From Drosophila miranda (lineage: Eukaryota; Arthropoda; Insecta; Diptera; Drosophilidae), in NCBI RefSeq assembly GCF_003369915.1, contig NC_046674.1, forward strand, positions 9,052,001-9,116,000: a stretch of DNA of 64,000 nt, in the 5' to 3' direction. The position numbers were made by a program, and so were the translations under genes. Position 1 is the first letter of the stretch. Each line of letters starts with the position of its first letter. The notes below the pieces were generated by a model, which was not told the origin of the DNA, did not search any database, and saw only the letters and a program-made list of their open reading frames with translations. Positions 13,241-26,105 of this stretch are shown piece after piece.

Positions 13241-15140
13241 GAATTTTTGGGAATGTTTTTTTGTGTTTGTGTGGGATGTGGAAAAAGCAAAAGAAAAAAT
13301 GTAAATACCCTTTAAATATATTAAATTCTTTGAATACCGATTCTGCCTGCGATTCGCCGTTTATCGTTCGATTCCGCTTTTCTCCTCCCCTTTTTATACG
13401 GTGGCGCCTCTAGCAGTTAGTAGCGGTTGCTTTTTGAACTAACGATTTGGAGCTTGCGCTTAAAGGCTAGCTGCTATGGAACTCTTTCGGAAAATAAAAG
13501 ACTTGGAAAAAGCAAGAACTAAGTTCTAGATTAATAATAATTTAAATTGGAGATTTAAATCAAATTAAGGGTGATTTTTTGATCGATGAAACACTTGGCA
13601 AAATCTCAAAACGAGCATTCCCTAAAGTATTATAAAATAGTATTGATTTAGTAAAAAACACGTAACTTTCTCAATATTTCAACAATTTTAATGATTAGTA
13701 ACTTATTTTCTTGGAAAAAAAATTTCACTAAAGAACTGAAGTCTAAAAATAGGACCATAAAATACAAAAAAAATAAATGTTAAAAAGCCCCAACTTGAAA
13801 TTAAAAACGGTAGAAAACTTCAACTTTGTCTCGATTTTTCTTCAGGTATAGCCATTTTATCGACACCAATAAAAAATCACATTAAAAGATTGGAATATTA
13901 TCTAATCAATCTATTAATTGCTTTGTGTGTTGGCTTTGCAAAGGCCGAGGAAAATTTATGAAAGTAGACAACTCACCAGATCGGGTTTTTTTTTAATGTT
14001 AGGGGTATATTTCAAATTCTAAGAATGAGGATTACAAACTAATTTTGGTCCAAAATCACTTTAGCACACAAATATTAGTCATAAATAATAATAGGTAATA
14101 CAAGTATTTAATAAAGAAAAGTCTAGGGGGTCTCCAAACTTTCGACACGTAAAAGTCTGAGAGTAGCTTAGGCTTAAGTTTAATTTCATAGGATTTGAAA
14201 TGTTTCAAATGTTCAATTATCTATCAGATAAGTTGACCAATAGAGGAAAGTCTTAGCAAAACAATTTCATGAACCCAGACTGTTTATTAAGCAACCTTTC
14301 TCAGCTCTTTTTGCCACAGATATTCATGTTTTATCATCTCTAACATTTAAGTCTTCTCCAAGATGATATATTTCATTTTCTCTGCGAACTATTTATATGA
14401 TATTAACCCTAATAAATGTATCCCAAATGGCTATTTATTTCATTCGGTTTCGCCGTTCGCCTAGGCTGACACAAATACTTGTCTATTTATGGGGCTCTGG
14501 CGAAGTTCAAGTTGAGGGTCAAGCGGCGACCGCTAATGAGATACGAGCTCCGAGAAAATAAAATCACTTGCAGATGCGATACGAAACTAGTTTGTGTGTC
14601 GCATAGCGTGTGGAGTCAGAAAGTTGCAAACCCCAGAAAGACAACCGGAAGGGGGGAGGACAGGGAGGTTGGGGCGGCTGGGGGGGCGGGAGACCTGGTG
14701 GCTGAAATGTGCCAAACCGAACCACCGCCGAGATCGGTGCGGTGCGGAGCGGTGCGCATATGCAAAGTGGGTTTCTAAAGCGAAACGAACTGGCTCCAGG
14801 CTCCAGACTTCGATTCGATTGTGACTTCGACTTTGACCAGTTATAACATTGAACGTTGCAACTTGCAGCTTGCAACTCGCGATTGTGTGTTGCGGGTTTC
14901 AACGTCACTTCGGTCGTGTTGCCAGTTTCGCTTTCATTTGCAGCAGCCGAGCCGAGCGATGACGAAGACGATGGCGATGACGATGACGACTTCAAAGACA
15001 TCTCGTCATGCTGCCGCCTGCTGCCTGGCCTCGGCCACTGCCACTGCCACTGTCTCTGCTGGGGGAGAGTAGGAGAAACGAGAAGAAAGGCTTCGGACCA
15101 ATCAAACTGGAAAATTGGAAAAACGCCGAGGAGGAAATTT
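13241..15140. other. Intergenic spacer, AT-rich then GC-rich
   Basis: 13500-14450 is strongly AT-rich with no coding signal. 14640-14700 is a G-rich stretch (GGGGGG runs) that could form unusual secondary structure. Nothing recognisable as a gene. Confidence 0.5.
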
Positions 15141-15175
15141 TATAAAGGCCCAATGATAGCACAATTTATGCACAG
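15141..15175 (+). promoter_or_regulatory. TATA box and initiator of the 15312 gene
   Basis: TATAAA at 15141-15146 and an initiator-like CACAGTT at 15171-15177, about 31 bases apart, the usual spacing for fly core promoters. Confidence 0.65.
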
Positions 15176-15311
15176 TTGTGGAGCAGCCGCCGTTCGGGAA
15201 AAGTGAAAAGTTTGCCAGTGGTAAAAATCGCGCTTCGCTTTGGCCTTGAGAGAGTGAGAGTAAAAGTGGCAAGCAACAAGTGGCAACCAGCTAGTGACAA
15301 GGTCAGGCTCC

Positions 15312-16910
15312 ATGGGGAAAATACTGTTGCTGCTGTTGGCTCTAGAGCTCAGTCATGGCATTAAGGTGGAGACCATCCCCGTGCTCAGGGAAGTACTCGT
15401 CCCCAGCAACAATACCTCGAGTCCACCCGTGTATCGTGTGTCCAAGCCAGAGCCCAAGCAGCCGGAGAAGCGGGTCCCCCCTCACCTGCAGGACATCGGC
15501 CGACATCCAGGCTATGTGGATGACGATGCGGGAGATGTGATCAGGATCATTGAGCCGCCGCAGCACTTCCAGCAGTTGAAGCGTCTCCGCCAGCGGCAGC
15601 CCCTGGGTCCCGCTGTCGTCTGGGAGCAGCCACGCAAACTTAGCACCAATCGAACGCCTCCCCAGCCACAGCTCCAGCCACGCCCAGGCGACCTCCTCAC
15701 CCAGGAGACCCAGAACATGCCCCTGGCCGGCAACAGCAATAACCTACAACTTCCCATGGAGATACTGGCCTCAGTGAGGAAGACCGAACGTCTGCTGCAT
15801 CGCCAGCGACAGAAGCTGCCGCTGGTCCGACAGCGCCACATCCAGCGGCAGTCGCACACTCTGATCGCCCAGAAATCCCTGGAGCAGCAGCTCTACCAGC
15901 GGGGCCAGCAGCAGCGCCTGCGAGCGGTACTCAGTCGGAACCAGCAGGAGCACAAGCGGCAGAAGCGCATGAAGCGGGAGACCAACACAAGGAGCAAGGC
16001 CGACGGCGCCTACGGTGTGCAGCAGGGTCTGAAGTTGGTGGCGCACATTGGGGATCTGCTGAGGAATGCCACGCTGTACCTGCCCGACGACGAGGGGCAG
16101 GCGAAGCCGGAGGCGGAGGCGCCCAATGAGGTGAAGAAGTCACCGGCGTGCAACGGTAATGCCACAAACAGCTGCGACAGTCGACGACGTCGCCAAAGGC
16201 TGTTCAAGCCACCCAAAGCAGTGGAGAGGCAGAGGGAGAGACTTAGGGAGAGGCGTCGCAACTTCCGCAATGAGGCAACATCAACAACGACAACAACCAC
16301 AACAACAACAACAACAGCGCAACCACCAACAGCAACAACAACAACAACAACACAAGTAATACCCACTACAAAAACTACAGGCAAATCAGTATCAGCAGCG
16401 GCAGCAGCAGCAGCATTGAGTGGCACTGCCACTTCAACGACTTCCGCAACTCCGTTGGCCAGTCGCCTGCGAAATTCACGTTAATCACCAAATAACAACC
16501 GCAATGATGGTGGATCGGTGGCCCGCAGCGATGATTCCATACTTTATGCGGATGTCATGACAAATATACGTCATCTGTGGCAGGAGCAAGATCTCCTTGG
16601 GGCAGCACCACCCCAGTTCATCGCCCCCCACGAGGTGCAGAACAACACGGACTATCGCGCTTTGGATGTGTACCTCAAGGACCTGGACGAGTTGTCCAAG
16701 AGACTGCCCACAGTGGCGCCCATAACGGGTCTGAATCGAGAGGAGCTGGAGTGGGCCACGCCCACGCCCAGCTGGTATCTGATCAACCAGGAGGGTAAGA
16801 TCTATGAGACGCGGCTGGACAGCGAAACGAAGCCCTCATCGACGCTCTTCCACCGCTTTCCCGACATGCCCAAGGCCGATGGCAGTGTGTCCACCCTGGA
16901 TCTGGACTAA
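15312..16910 (+). CDS. Unknown secreted basic Gln/Arg-rich protein with an in-frame TAA
   Basis: Start ATG at 15312 opens a signal peptide (MGKILLLLLALELSHG), the only good start downstream of the TATA promoter. The body is rich in Gln, Arg and Pro with several dibasic sites, including KRMKRE and RRRRQR, which fit furin cleavage, and a poly-Thr then poly-Ala stretch near 16280-16420. A TAA at 16482-16484 ends the first frame (390 residues). The same frame then continues open for 142 more codons to TAA at 16908-16910 with ordinary, non-repetitive protein sequence such as DSILYADVMTNIRHLWQEQD. Readthrough, a recent nonsense change, a sequencing error or an unseen intron could explain this. A good intron solution was not found. 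AATAAA at 16974. I do not recognise the family; no function is proposed beyond secretion and possible processing. Confidence 0.7.
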
Positions 16911-17375
16911 TGTGATCCCTGTGTCCCCATTTTTTTTATATGTAATTTATTTATCTATTTGTAAGTTAGATGAAATAAAGAGAGAACCTTTCCCCAGACC
17001 TTTGGCTCCGCAGCTCTTTCAATGCCACGATCTCTGTGATCGCTGGGATCGCTGGGATCTCTGGGCTATGGGATTCTTGCTGGCCAGCCAAGCATTTAAT
17101 TCAACTAATTACATTGAGGGCCCAGCCGGCAGTCACAAGTTCTTGGCTAATGCGGCAATTTAGATAAGGCCCAAACTGGCAATTAGCCAGCCCCGCGGGG
17201 GCCACCCCGCTTAAGACCCGCCAACGTGCGAAACGCATTGTCTAAAACCCTGACCCCGCCTAACATGCAAACTTGTGTGAGAAAAACTCTACGTATTTTC
17301 GGCCACCACGAGAAATATATGTATACATATACACATCTACCCGATAATTGAGGAAGGGGAAGAGCCGTATGAACA

Positions 17376-17490
17376 CTCGGAGAAACATGACATAGTAAAA
17401 AGAAACACACCCATTTTTAAAACAAATATTCGGGTTTTAAATACAAAAATATTAAAATTAAATAGAGTTCACTTGTACTAGGTAGTATTT
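17376..17490 (+). repeat. Dispersed repeat, copy 1 (second copy at 48190-48290)
   Basis: Shares the word AGTAAAAAGAAA, then ACCCATTTT, AATATTCGG and a TTCAC-ended AT-rich tail, in the same order and spacing as 48190-48290. Family unknown. Confidence 0.5.
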
Positions 17491-17780
17491 TTGAACGAAA
17501 TATATTCAATGTATAGGAAATATATATATAATCAAAATATAAAACTTTTTAAGTTAAATATGAAATATATTTCATTTAAATCGGAAAATATTTATTTTAA
17601 ATATAAACAAATATTTATTTTAAACATATAAAAATATTTATTTTAAATATGAAACATATTTGATTAAAATATGAAATATATTTAATTTAACTATGACAAA
17701 TATTTAACTTAAATATATAAAACAATATTTATTTAAAATATTTAAAAATGAAAAACATTTAAATCAAATATTTCAAATTG
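17490..17780. repeat. AT-rich degenerate tandem array
   Basis: Many variants of a unit close to AAATATTTATTTTAAATAT repeat with no strict period. It resembles an old simple-sequence expansion. Confidence 0.6.
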
Positions 17781-18826
17781 TTGAAAGGACTCACCTTTCA
17801 AAAGCCCATTTATTTTTATTAATATTTAAAACTAAGCATAGGTTTATTTCTCTGGGTGTACTTTTGGCCCCCAAGTCGTCGAGAATTACCACAAAAATAC
17901 ATGCATATGTACCCCAATTGAGGAAGGAAGTGCGACGCGACAGAGGGGAAGGGGAAGGGCGTCATATGGTAATCCCGCCTGACCTTTCTTGCACGAGCTC
18001 CACTAGAAATGGATCTCTGCTGGAAATTGGTTCTAGCAGATACTCGTACGAGTCTCTCCATTTAAGTACGTGCCTCATTTTATGGGAATCTCTGGGTTGC
18101 TTGCTCTCAGTATTTGGGTTGCTGGCAGTTCTTGGGTTTAAATTTTCATTTCCACCTTCGTTTTTGGCTAGACATTTTTTTGGGGCTTGTGTTTTTTTTT
18201 ATGGTTTTAGAATGTTGTCCAGCCACTTTGACAGAAGATGCTTAATTTATAGAGAGCGTTCGTTTGTTTTTTGTATCGTTTGCTGTATTTTTTATGATTA
18301 TTATTGCTGTGTGTTGGCGGGGCGAACAGATAAATTAGAGTGGAAAGAAATCGCTCCGCTCGACATTATGTAAGCAAATGCTCGCTCGTTCCCTCCTTTC
18401 GATTTGGGGGAACTTTAAGCCGAAAGAAAAGAAGGTTATGCTCTGCCCCATTGCGACATTGACCCCACTGAGCACAGGGTGGGAGGGGGGGCTGGCTGGC
18501 CGGCCAAGAGGGGGGCGGGGGAGAGTAAGAAAAACAAGCAAACATAAGTTGGCCCAAAGCATTGTAATTAGTAGTCGGTCATGCAAGAAATAGAAGCCGC
18601 CTCCCTCTGGGTGCTCCCCGCTTCATTGATACTCGGATGGCGCGGGCATACGCTGCGGCAGGTGGGGGTGGGTGGTGCATTGTTAGAAGCACACGCAGCT
18701 GGAGTCGCCCAAAATCGGTGGGGTAGGGACGGGGAGGGGGGGAACCGTTTTTGCGTTCAGACAATTGTTTTGTCGCTGCGCATTGATGGCAGCCGCCGCG
18801 TTGCAAGAATCGCGTTTTTTGGCCAT

Positions 18827-18860
18827 TATAAAAGCCCGTTGTAAGCTCCCAGCGTCAGTC
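18827..18860 (+). promoter_or_regulatory. TATA box and initiator of the 18945 gene
   Basis: TATAAAA at 18827-18833 with TCAGTC at 18855-18860, 29-30 bases downstream. A second TCAGTT follows at 18863. Confidence 0.75.
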
Positions 18861-18944
18861 ATTCAGTTGCTGTAAGCGCCCCAAGTGGCATTTCCACCAA
18901 ATCCGACAAAGAAAACACCAGAGAAAACCCCACCACCCATCAAG

Positions 18945-19362
18945 ATGTTCCAGCTGAGATCCGTTTGCCTGCTGCTTGCCTTTGCCCTCATTGCCCTGTT
19001 CCTGGGCGGCTCGGAGGCCCTGCCACGGCCCCAGGAGGAGCGCGAGCAGGGCGGAGACCTGGAGGCCGGAGCCGCTGCTGTCGAAGCGGAGGAGAAGGAC
19101 CTGGAGGGAGCCTCCTCGTTCGGCTACGGCTACTACTCGTCGCCCTATCTGGGGGGATACTACGGCGGTGGCTACTGGCCCCACTACAGCGGTGGCTACT
19201 ACGGACTAGGTGGGTACGGCGGTGGGTTGGGTAAGTGACTACAGGAAGAGAGCATCACGACTACACTCTTTACGCGTGTTCTCCCCATCCGCAGGCTATC
19301 CCTACTACGGCGGCTACTATGGACTGCATCATCATCATGGCCACTACGGACACTACTACTAA
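18945..19362 (+). CDS. Small secreted Gly/Tyr-rich protein
   Basis: Two exons, 18945-19230 and 19295-19362, with a clear GTAAGT donor and CAG acceptor; phase 1 join gives 117 residues. The product has a strong signal peptide (first 26 residues, ending GGSEA), a short acidic stretch, and a tail of GGYYGGGYW-type repeats ending in a His/Tyr-rich HHHHGHYGHYY. Gly/Tyr/His-rich small secreted proteins are common in insect cuticle, eggshell and immune-induced secretions; which applies cannot be told. It sits at the left edge of the secreted-protein cluster and shares TATA-driven transcription with it, but lacks the DVSH and GYR tags. Poly(A) signal at 19610-19615. Confidence 0.8.
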
Positions 19363-19615
19363 CCGAGTGGAGGAGTTCTGTTCAAGCCTCAATAGAGATA
19401 TAGCAGCACTGCATAGACACCATCCACCAGGCACTAGCTTCAATAGCCAGAGAGACAGAGAGAGAAAAAGAGATATAGAGATACATGTATAGAAAGAGAT
19501 AGCACTAGCCTCAATAGCCACTCAGATGCGTTCTTGACCGCAAAGCCAACCCGATTAATTGCAAGGATAATTGCTTCAATTAAGCAACAAAATCACAAAA
19601 AAAATAACAAATAAA

Positions 19616-22600
19616 ACACATACAAAATATTACGTAGATTTTTTTTTTTTTTTTTTGTTAAATGAGTGCATTTTATTTATTATAAGAAATCAGTTTTGTT
19701 ACAAAAATAAAAGTTATACATTGTACGCAATGAATGCCTGCCACGTTTGTTCAAGCCAAACCGAGAACCCAATCCGACGACTACCGTTGATGGTTTACAC
19801 TTTTTGGTTCGTTATTTCGTTATTTTATGCCCCATCGTTAACAAATGCCGGGAGTATCGCATTCGATCGCATAAAAGCCCAGAGAGTAATTTGCAATTCA
19901 AATTGTTACCATCCAAACATAAGTTTTATATCGTTCGGTTAATCTAATTAAGGTTTTATTTTCAGCATCCACATTAGCTGTACAAATTGCTAAGAATTTG
20001 GTTAAAGTCTGGCCATAAACGGCAGCGAATTACAACAGGCAAATGTCGGTGGTTTCAGTGACTTCTGTGGCTCCACGCTGCGTATGCGTAATTTATGAGG
20101 AATGGTCCGGGGGGGCTCCGAGCGGATCTCTCAGAAGACTTCCATTGTGTAAGCCAATTGTCTCAATTGTCTAAGACACACACCGAGAGACTTGCTGCCA
20201 GGCGTCGAAAACAATTTGTCTTGATCGGATTTTGACAGGCAACAATCGGATATTGGAAGTCAGCGTCAGCTGCTCATCGCCTCGGAAAGGTCACGGAAGT
20301 GATGGACAATGGACATCAAAGATTAACGGCTGTCGGAGGGGGCTAAGGTGCGACAATAATCGTTTGAATTCACAGACGATTTCTGCATAAATTTAAGTGT
20401 AAGGTTAAGCCAGTAGCCGAGAATTGACCTCTTCATCGATTGAGTTCTTCTCTCTTTGGCTTATAAATGTCAAAATCAAGAACGTTTTTGGCCCCATTCA
20501 TTGCTAGCCATCGCTTTGTGCCCGCCGATCTTCTGCCGATGGCCAGAGATATGATATTTTTGTGTGGACAATAATGGCATTAAATTGGCTATTAAATTAT
20601 CGTTTAGCATTTCATTGTGGGGCTCCGAAGCGTGACCGAGCTCAAAATATTGCCTCCAAGAGATTATTATTTATTCATCAATTTTTGTGATTTAGCCATC
20701 TCACTGGCCTGCCTCCTCTGTCTCCCCCCTCGGTGTGGGGTGAGTCACTTGAGGTCGAAAATTAATTAAATCGTTAGCCAAATAGACACGAAAACTTGTT
20801 TTAATTAGAGTTTTGGGCGACTTCTGTTTCGGTTTTTTTTTGGCAAATAAATTAAGCCCGAATGTGTCGTCGATTCCGGTCCCGTCCCGACATTCATTGC
20901 ACTTTCTCACAGACGACCCATAAATTGCTGGATTTCTAGATCATTTCGCTTTCATCAGCAGCGGATGAATTAACCGAATGATTGATAAATCTTTCATTGT
21001 CTCTTTTTGAAGATTGGCTTTTAAATTCGTGAAAGAATTATTATAAACTTCACCTGAAATTCACTTTTCAATAGTATTTTTTTCTTCTTTGTTGTGGCTG
21101 CCGCCTGCCGCTGATTATGTTGAGATATTTATTGTACGAGTATTTTTTGGTTGGTTGTCTTTCATTCAATTTTGGAGGCAGTGGATACTCGAGTTCAAGT
21201 GCACGAAATGTCAGAAGCGCTGAACAGTGAGGCCAGTAAATATATATTTGGTTGAATTTCATGAATACGTATAAGCAGAGCAGAAATTGAATCCATGGGC
21301 CATCGTGCACTTGATAACATTTTCTTTAATTATACAAAACTGAAAACTGATCGAGTTATTTCGATTTATTTGTTCAGCCATGCGTGGGTCGCTTTATATC
21401 TCAATTAGATGCTAAGACGATCATCATTAGTGAGTGAGTGTGGCAATTGCATTCAAAACGCACTCAGCACTCCCTCAGATGCGGGGAATAATTTAAATCG
21501 TCGTAAATTATCAATCTATATGCCAGTGGCAATAACAGACACAGACAGAGACAGACAGGGCTTAAAGGTGTCGCAAGCTGCTGGCTTAAGCGCTGCTGAG
21601 AAGTTCCTGCTGCGACAGGTTCGTGTCTTAAGTCTTTCGTCTTTCGCTGGAATTATCATGTCAGTCACGTATGCGGTCGAGCAACAATCGAGGCTCACAG
21701 TCCCGGAATCTCTCTCTGCCGTAGGGTGGGGCTGGCTCCTTGCTTGCCACCAAGGACGCTGCGGCTTGGACGCACTTGAACCCCAATCCCCGATCCTGGC
21801 AGCTGACCCTCAAAATTGGCCATTGAACTGGCAGCAAAACTCGTTTTCAGTTATCTCTCTTCTCTCGCTTTTGTGGCAGCTGCTGCTGCTGGTTGCGGGT
21901 TGCTGGTTCTGCGGCTTTTGTGGTTGAGGCAAGCTTTGGTCTGATTGTAATGGTGAGGCATTTTGCATACCAAAGGCATTAAATCTTTTTGGCTTTGACC
22001 TTGCACAATCTGATCTTCATGTAGGTGAATAGAGCCCCGCCACAGGGAGCTGCTGCTCTTAGCTGTGCCTTAATGTGTGTGTGTGGCATGCTCGACTTGG
22101 CAGCCACGGAGAGCGGCAAGGGCAATCAATTGTGGGCACTCGGAGAACTCCACTCTGCTCCACTCCGCTCCAAATGCATCCGACCAGAAACGTGCCCAAA
22201 TAAAAAAGAATACATATATGTATCTTGGTTTCTATTTAGAGTTTTTGGAGACTGCTCTGCTCGTTATTTAATTTCCAGCCATCTCGGAGAGTCAAGCTCT
22301 TTAATTAGCTGTTAACTTCCGCAACATTTGCGCCAAAAGAATGCCATGACGTTTCGGCTTGTACATCCACCTATCCATGTACGAGTACGTGTATCTATCC
22401 GAGCAAGGTATCCGTATCCGTATCTGTATCCATTGTGGGTGCGTTCGAAAAAGCTGAAAGTGATTTATGAACTCATGCTGCGAGAAGGAACTCCTATAAG
22501 ATCCCACAAATATTTATGGCAATTGTTTCCATTTCGATTTCGATTTGCTATGCTAGTTTAGGCTTTAATTAAAGCGCTTAGCAGCCGCTCCGCTCCAGTA

Positions 22601-25600
22601 CTGGGAACTAGGAAGCCGGACCGCACAATAGACCCCAAATCCAAGTCAGATAAATTTCCATTAGTTGCAGCCAGAAGTGCTGACAGGAAGTTCTCATCTC
22701 ATCTCGGTTCTAGCCATGAATTATGGCCAGGTTTTCGTGTAGAGCAAGACCAAGCGAAGTGGAAACTCCGTTTTAGAAAGGCATAAATCCTGTGCCTGTG
22801 CCTGTGACTGTGCCTGTGCCCCTAAGGTCACGCATTCTCGATTCGATCGGTTGCAGAACCAGTTCTCGTTCACTTCCTCCTTTTGTAACAGGATCAGGGT
22901 CCAGACACAGTTGCCATGTGTTGGCCATTAAGCTGCTGATTCCTGTTCTCAGAGCAGCGATGCCGCAGCGACCTTGAGGCTCGAGTGCAAAAAATCTTTT
23001 CAGATGTTTCAGAGTCAGAGTCAGAGTCAGACTCGGACTCGGACGCGGACTCTGTGTGTAGGTTGTAATTAACTTGAACTTGTTATGGTCGCCGGTTTCA
23101 CTGCTGCGATGTGCCGCCCCGTTGTTCGGCGAGCGGCCTGTCTTTATGACCGAAAAAAATGTGTGTTTAATGAAAATCAACCAACGCCCCGATCCATCTC
23201 TCCGTGCTCGATCTCCCTTCACAGCTAATCGCTCCGAAAGTTGTTATAAATTAGTCAGTTAAATTCATTACATCGTTGGGATCCCATTGTCACAAAACGC
23301 AATTAGATATTGATGAATGCTGCCTTTTGTGGGAGGGAGCTTTTCACTCACCGACAGAGAGAGAGTACTTTGATTTTATTGCAGAGTTTATGAACAGAAA
23401 ATACAAATCCCAAGAGAGAAGTATTTATTTCTAAAAAAGATTTACATATATTTAAGGACTAGTGCTTTAAAAAATTATTATTTTAATTTACATATATGTA
23501 TGTACTTATATATTTTTTACATAAATAAATTGTAATTTATTTCTTTTATTACAAATTTTAATATAAATATTTTCATTTTATTTTATAAATTTTGTTCTTT
23601 TATTTATTTTAATATATATTTAAAAAAATCTTACCAAGAGCCTGTGAAATATTATCAATATATTTTCTGGCCAAAATATATCTCTGACTTGGCGGCTGAC
23701 TATCTCTGTCCCCCATTTAAGAGTATAACAAAGTTGCGGCATGTGTCAAATCTCGGTTGCTTTCATTTTTCATATTTAATTATTTATTTATTTGCGAATA
23801 TTTTGTATCAGTTCGATTTACACAAGTGCTAAGGCGCTCGCTCTGAGGTTTAATGAACTGCTGTTGGCTGTTGGATTTTTGCTGTTTTCGGTGAAAACCA
23901 TTGAGGGCTGAATCACCTGCTGATTTCTGTTGTTGCTGTGGCTGCTGCTGCTGCTGGTATTATGAGTGTTTACCTTGCGGTTGTCGTTGTCGTTGTCGTT
24001 GTCGCTGACGAATCATTTGTATGCCATGGGCGAGAAATGCATAAAAACTTCACCCGAACTATATTATTTATGGATCAAGTGGTGTGCGCATATATTCCAG
24101 CCAGGTTCTAGGCCTCAGCACATCCTAGTTGCACGATGCCATGCCATGCCCTGCCCATGCAAATCGGTGCGGACTAGCCCCCCAAACGCGAGGCACAACT
24201 TAAAATTGTGCAATCATAAGCTTAACGTTCTCAAGTGTTTTCCACCCCCCCACATTCGTGTGTGTTATTATTAGATTTCAGTGCTAAGCCCAGCTTAGAC
24301 GAACAGAATTTCCAGTTCTCTATGAAACAGAACTCCAGCGGAAACTCGGATCATCTCTGATCTGTTGATCTGTTGATCTGCTGCCCAGCTTTTAATTATC
24401 GGCTGGCAATAACGATTTTTGTTCGAGTTGTTAATGGAATTTCATTATGATTGTTGCTGTGGCGGCAAACATAGTTTTTGAAAGTTGAAATACTTGACGC
24501 GAATCAAACAGCACACCAAATGGATGTACAACACCGCATCTTGTACGAGCAGTTTCTTCCGGTTTTTGTTCGATTTATGATTATTATTCATAATTGAATT
24601 TCTATTTGTTGACGAGCAGCGAACACCGACCCCGGACCCCAAACCCCAAACCCCAAACCCCAGACCCGACCCGCATCTTTTTTTGTTGAATTTGCCTTTG
24701 CCTTTGTTTCACGTTTGCTTGCAGGGTCTATTTTATAGAGTTCACTTTAATGGAAACTGTTAGTTGATCGATTGCCTAATTTGTCAGCCCAAAGGATAAG
24801 TTTGTGGAGTTCCAACATTAATTAGCCATTAAAAGCGGCACGAACAAGGTTTACCCCCTCCTCCTGCACTCTATAAAAAATCATGAAAGGGTGCAGTGCC
24901 AGTTGATTGATGAAACGCTTTTCACACTTTGTGGCCCAGCCTCAGCTGCGATTGTTCTTTTCCCCTGACACCCTGACACCCCAACCCCCCGCCACCCGCC
25001 ACCCGCCACCAATCGAGCGGCAGCGGAAGGTCATTCGAGCCACCTAAATGAAATCGAAAACAAAATCGCTTCAAGCTTTGATTTGGGTGTTCTTTTTGCA
25101 CTCTTCGTTCGATATTCGTTCGATATCAGGGTCGTCTCAAAAACTCACTTCAAACAGTAGCCAAAACTACAAAACAAATCAATGCTAAGGGTATCTTGCT
25201 TGAATCAAGGGGCATATATGTAGTTATATTAAATATATATAGTATTCCCTTTGTCCCAGCGGATTCACTAACTTTTTCCATCTCCATTACCCCAGAAAAA
25301 CTCCACAGCACACCACTCTATATATGTATATATTCCAGCGTATGCTATGTAACTGCCTCAAGGTCATTTCCAGTGCTAATTTTGGCACATAATTATGGCA
25401 ATTCGGAGCTGCTTCTGCAGATCATAAAACACAAAGTTTGCTCAGCTCTTGGGCCAAACGCCAACGCAGCAATTACGTTAGGAGGCGGAGTAGTTTTAAT
25501 ATCGATTAGCCGCCTAGGGCCCGGCTAAGTGCTAACAGACACGAAACAGATCCCGAACTCTAGTTCCATCTACAGGTGGTCTCTGCACACACAGCCCCCG

Positions 25601-25765
25601 GGCGGGCTGGGCTCTCGGCGCGCGCTCCGACTGCTGCTGCTGCTGCACTGCGCATGCGTAGACGTCGGACGTCGGACGTCGAGCCGAGCGTCGGCAGGCG
25701 TCTTGGTGTCGTTGTCGTCGGTCGACGGTCGTCTTCTGCGTCGGCGCAGGCGCAGAGGCTGCTCT
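19616..25765. other. Gene-free 6 kb region
   Basis: No convincing gene on either strand. It holds short tandem words: TGCCTG near 22790-22820, CAGAGT/CGGACT near 23010-23050, GTCGTT near 23985-24005, CCCAAA near 24640-24662. An AT-rich island lies at 23390-23640. The mixture of unique sequence and short clustered words is compatible with enhancers of the genes on either side, but that is inference. Confidence 0.45.
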
Positions 25766-25773
25766 TATAAATA
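25766..25773 (+). promoter_or_regulatory. TATA box of the 26106-31053 gene
   Basis: TATAAATA, with GC-rich sequence just upstream holding repeated GACGTC words. The predicted start is about 25796, leaving a leader of about 300 bases to the ATG at 26106. An acceptor-like T-tract ending AG at 26036-26037 may mean the leader is itself spliced. Confidence 0.6.
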
Positions 25774-26105
25774 CTCTGTGCGTCGGCGCAGCTTTTGTTA
25801 TTTGAACTTCAAATTTGCTCGAGTTCGCATCGTTGTCGTTCGAGTCGCTAGCGAAACGCGCGCGTTTTCTTAGCGTTTTCTGCAGCCTATACGCCCTATA
25901 CGTGTTTGTGTGTGATTTTGCTTACAAGTGGGTAGCCGTTGGCCATAAACAGAGTGAACAGTCAGACACTTCTATATAGAACATTATACGCTGATGGAGC
26001 CGTTGTAAACGTTAAGAAATATATATATTTTTTTTAGGTGCTGACGCAAGTGCCTGAGCGATTTGTGGATCCGATCCGTTCGCGTTGTTGCATCACGAAT
26101 CGAGA

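Larger units (their letters stand above)
16982..18826. other. Intergenic spacer with AT-rich block
   Basis: No gene seen. It includes an AT-rich block (listed separately), a segment shared with 48.2 kb, and two similar short blocks in direct orientation, around 17295-17355 and 17862-17930, that share ATTGAGGAAGG. 18480-18530 is G-rich. Confidence 0.5.

Noticed and set aside
21409-21927. 172-codon plus-strand frame in the gene-free region
   Set aside because: No promoter, no signal peptide at its start, mixed composition and no splice support; judged chance.
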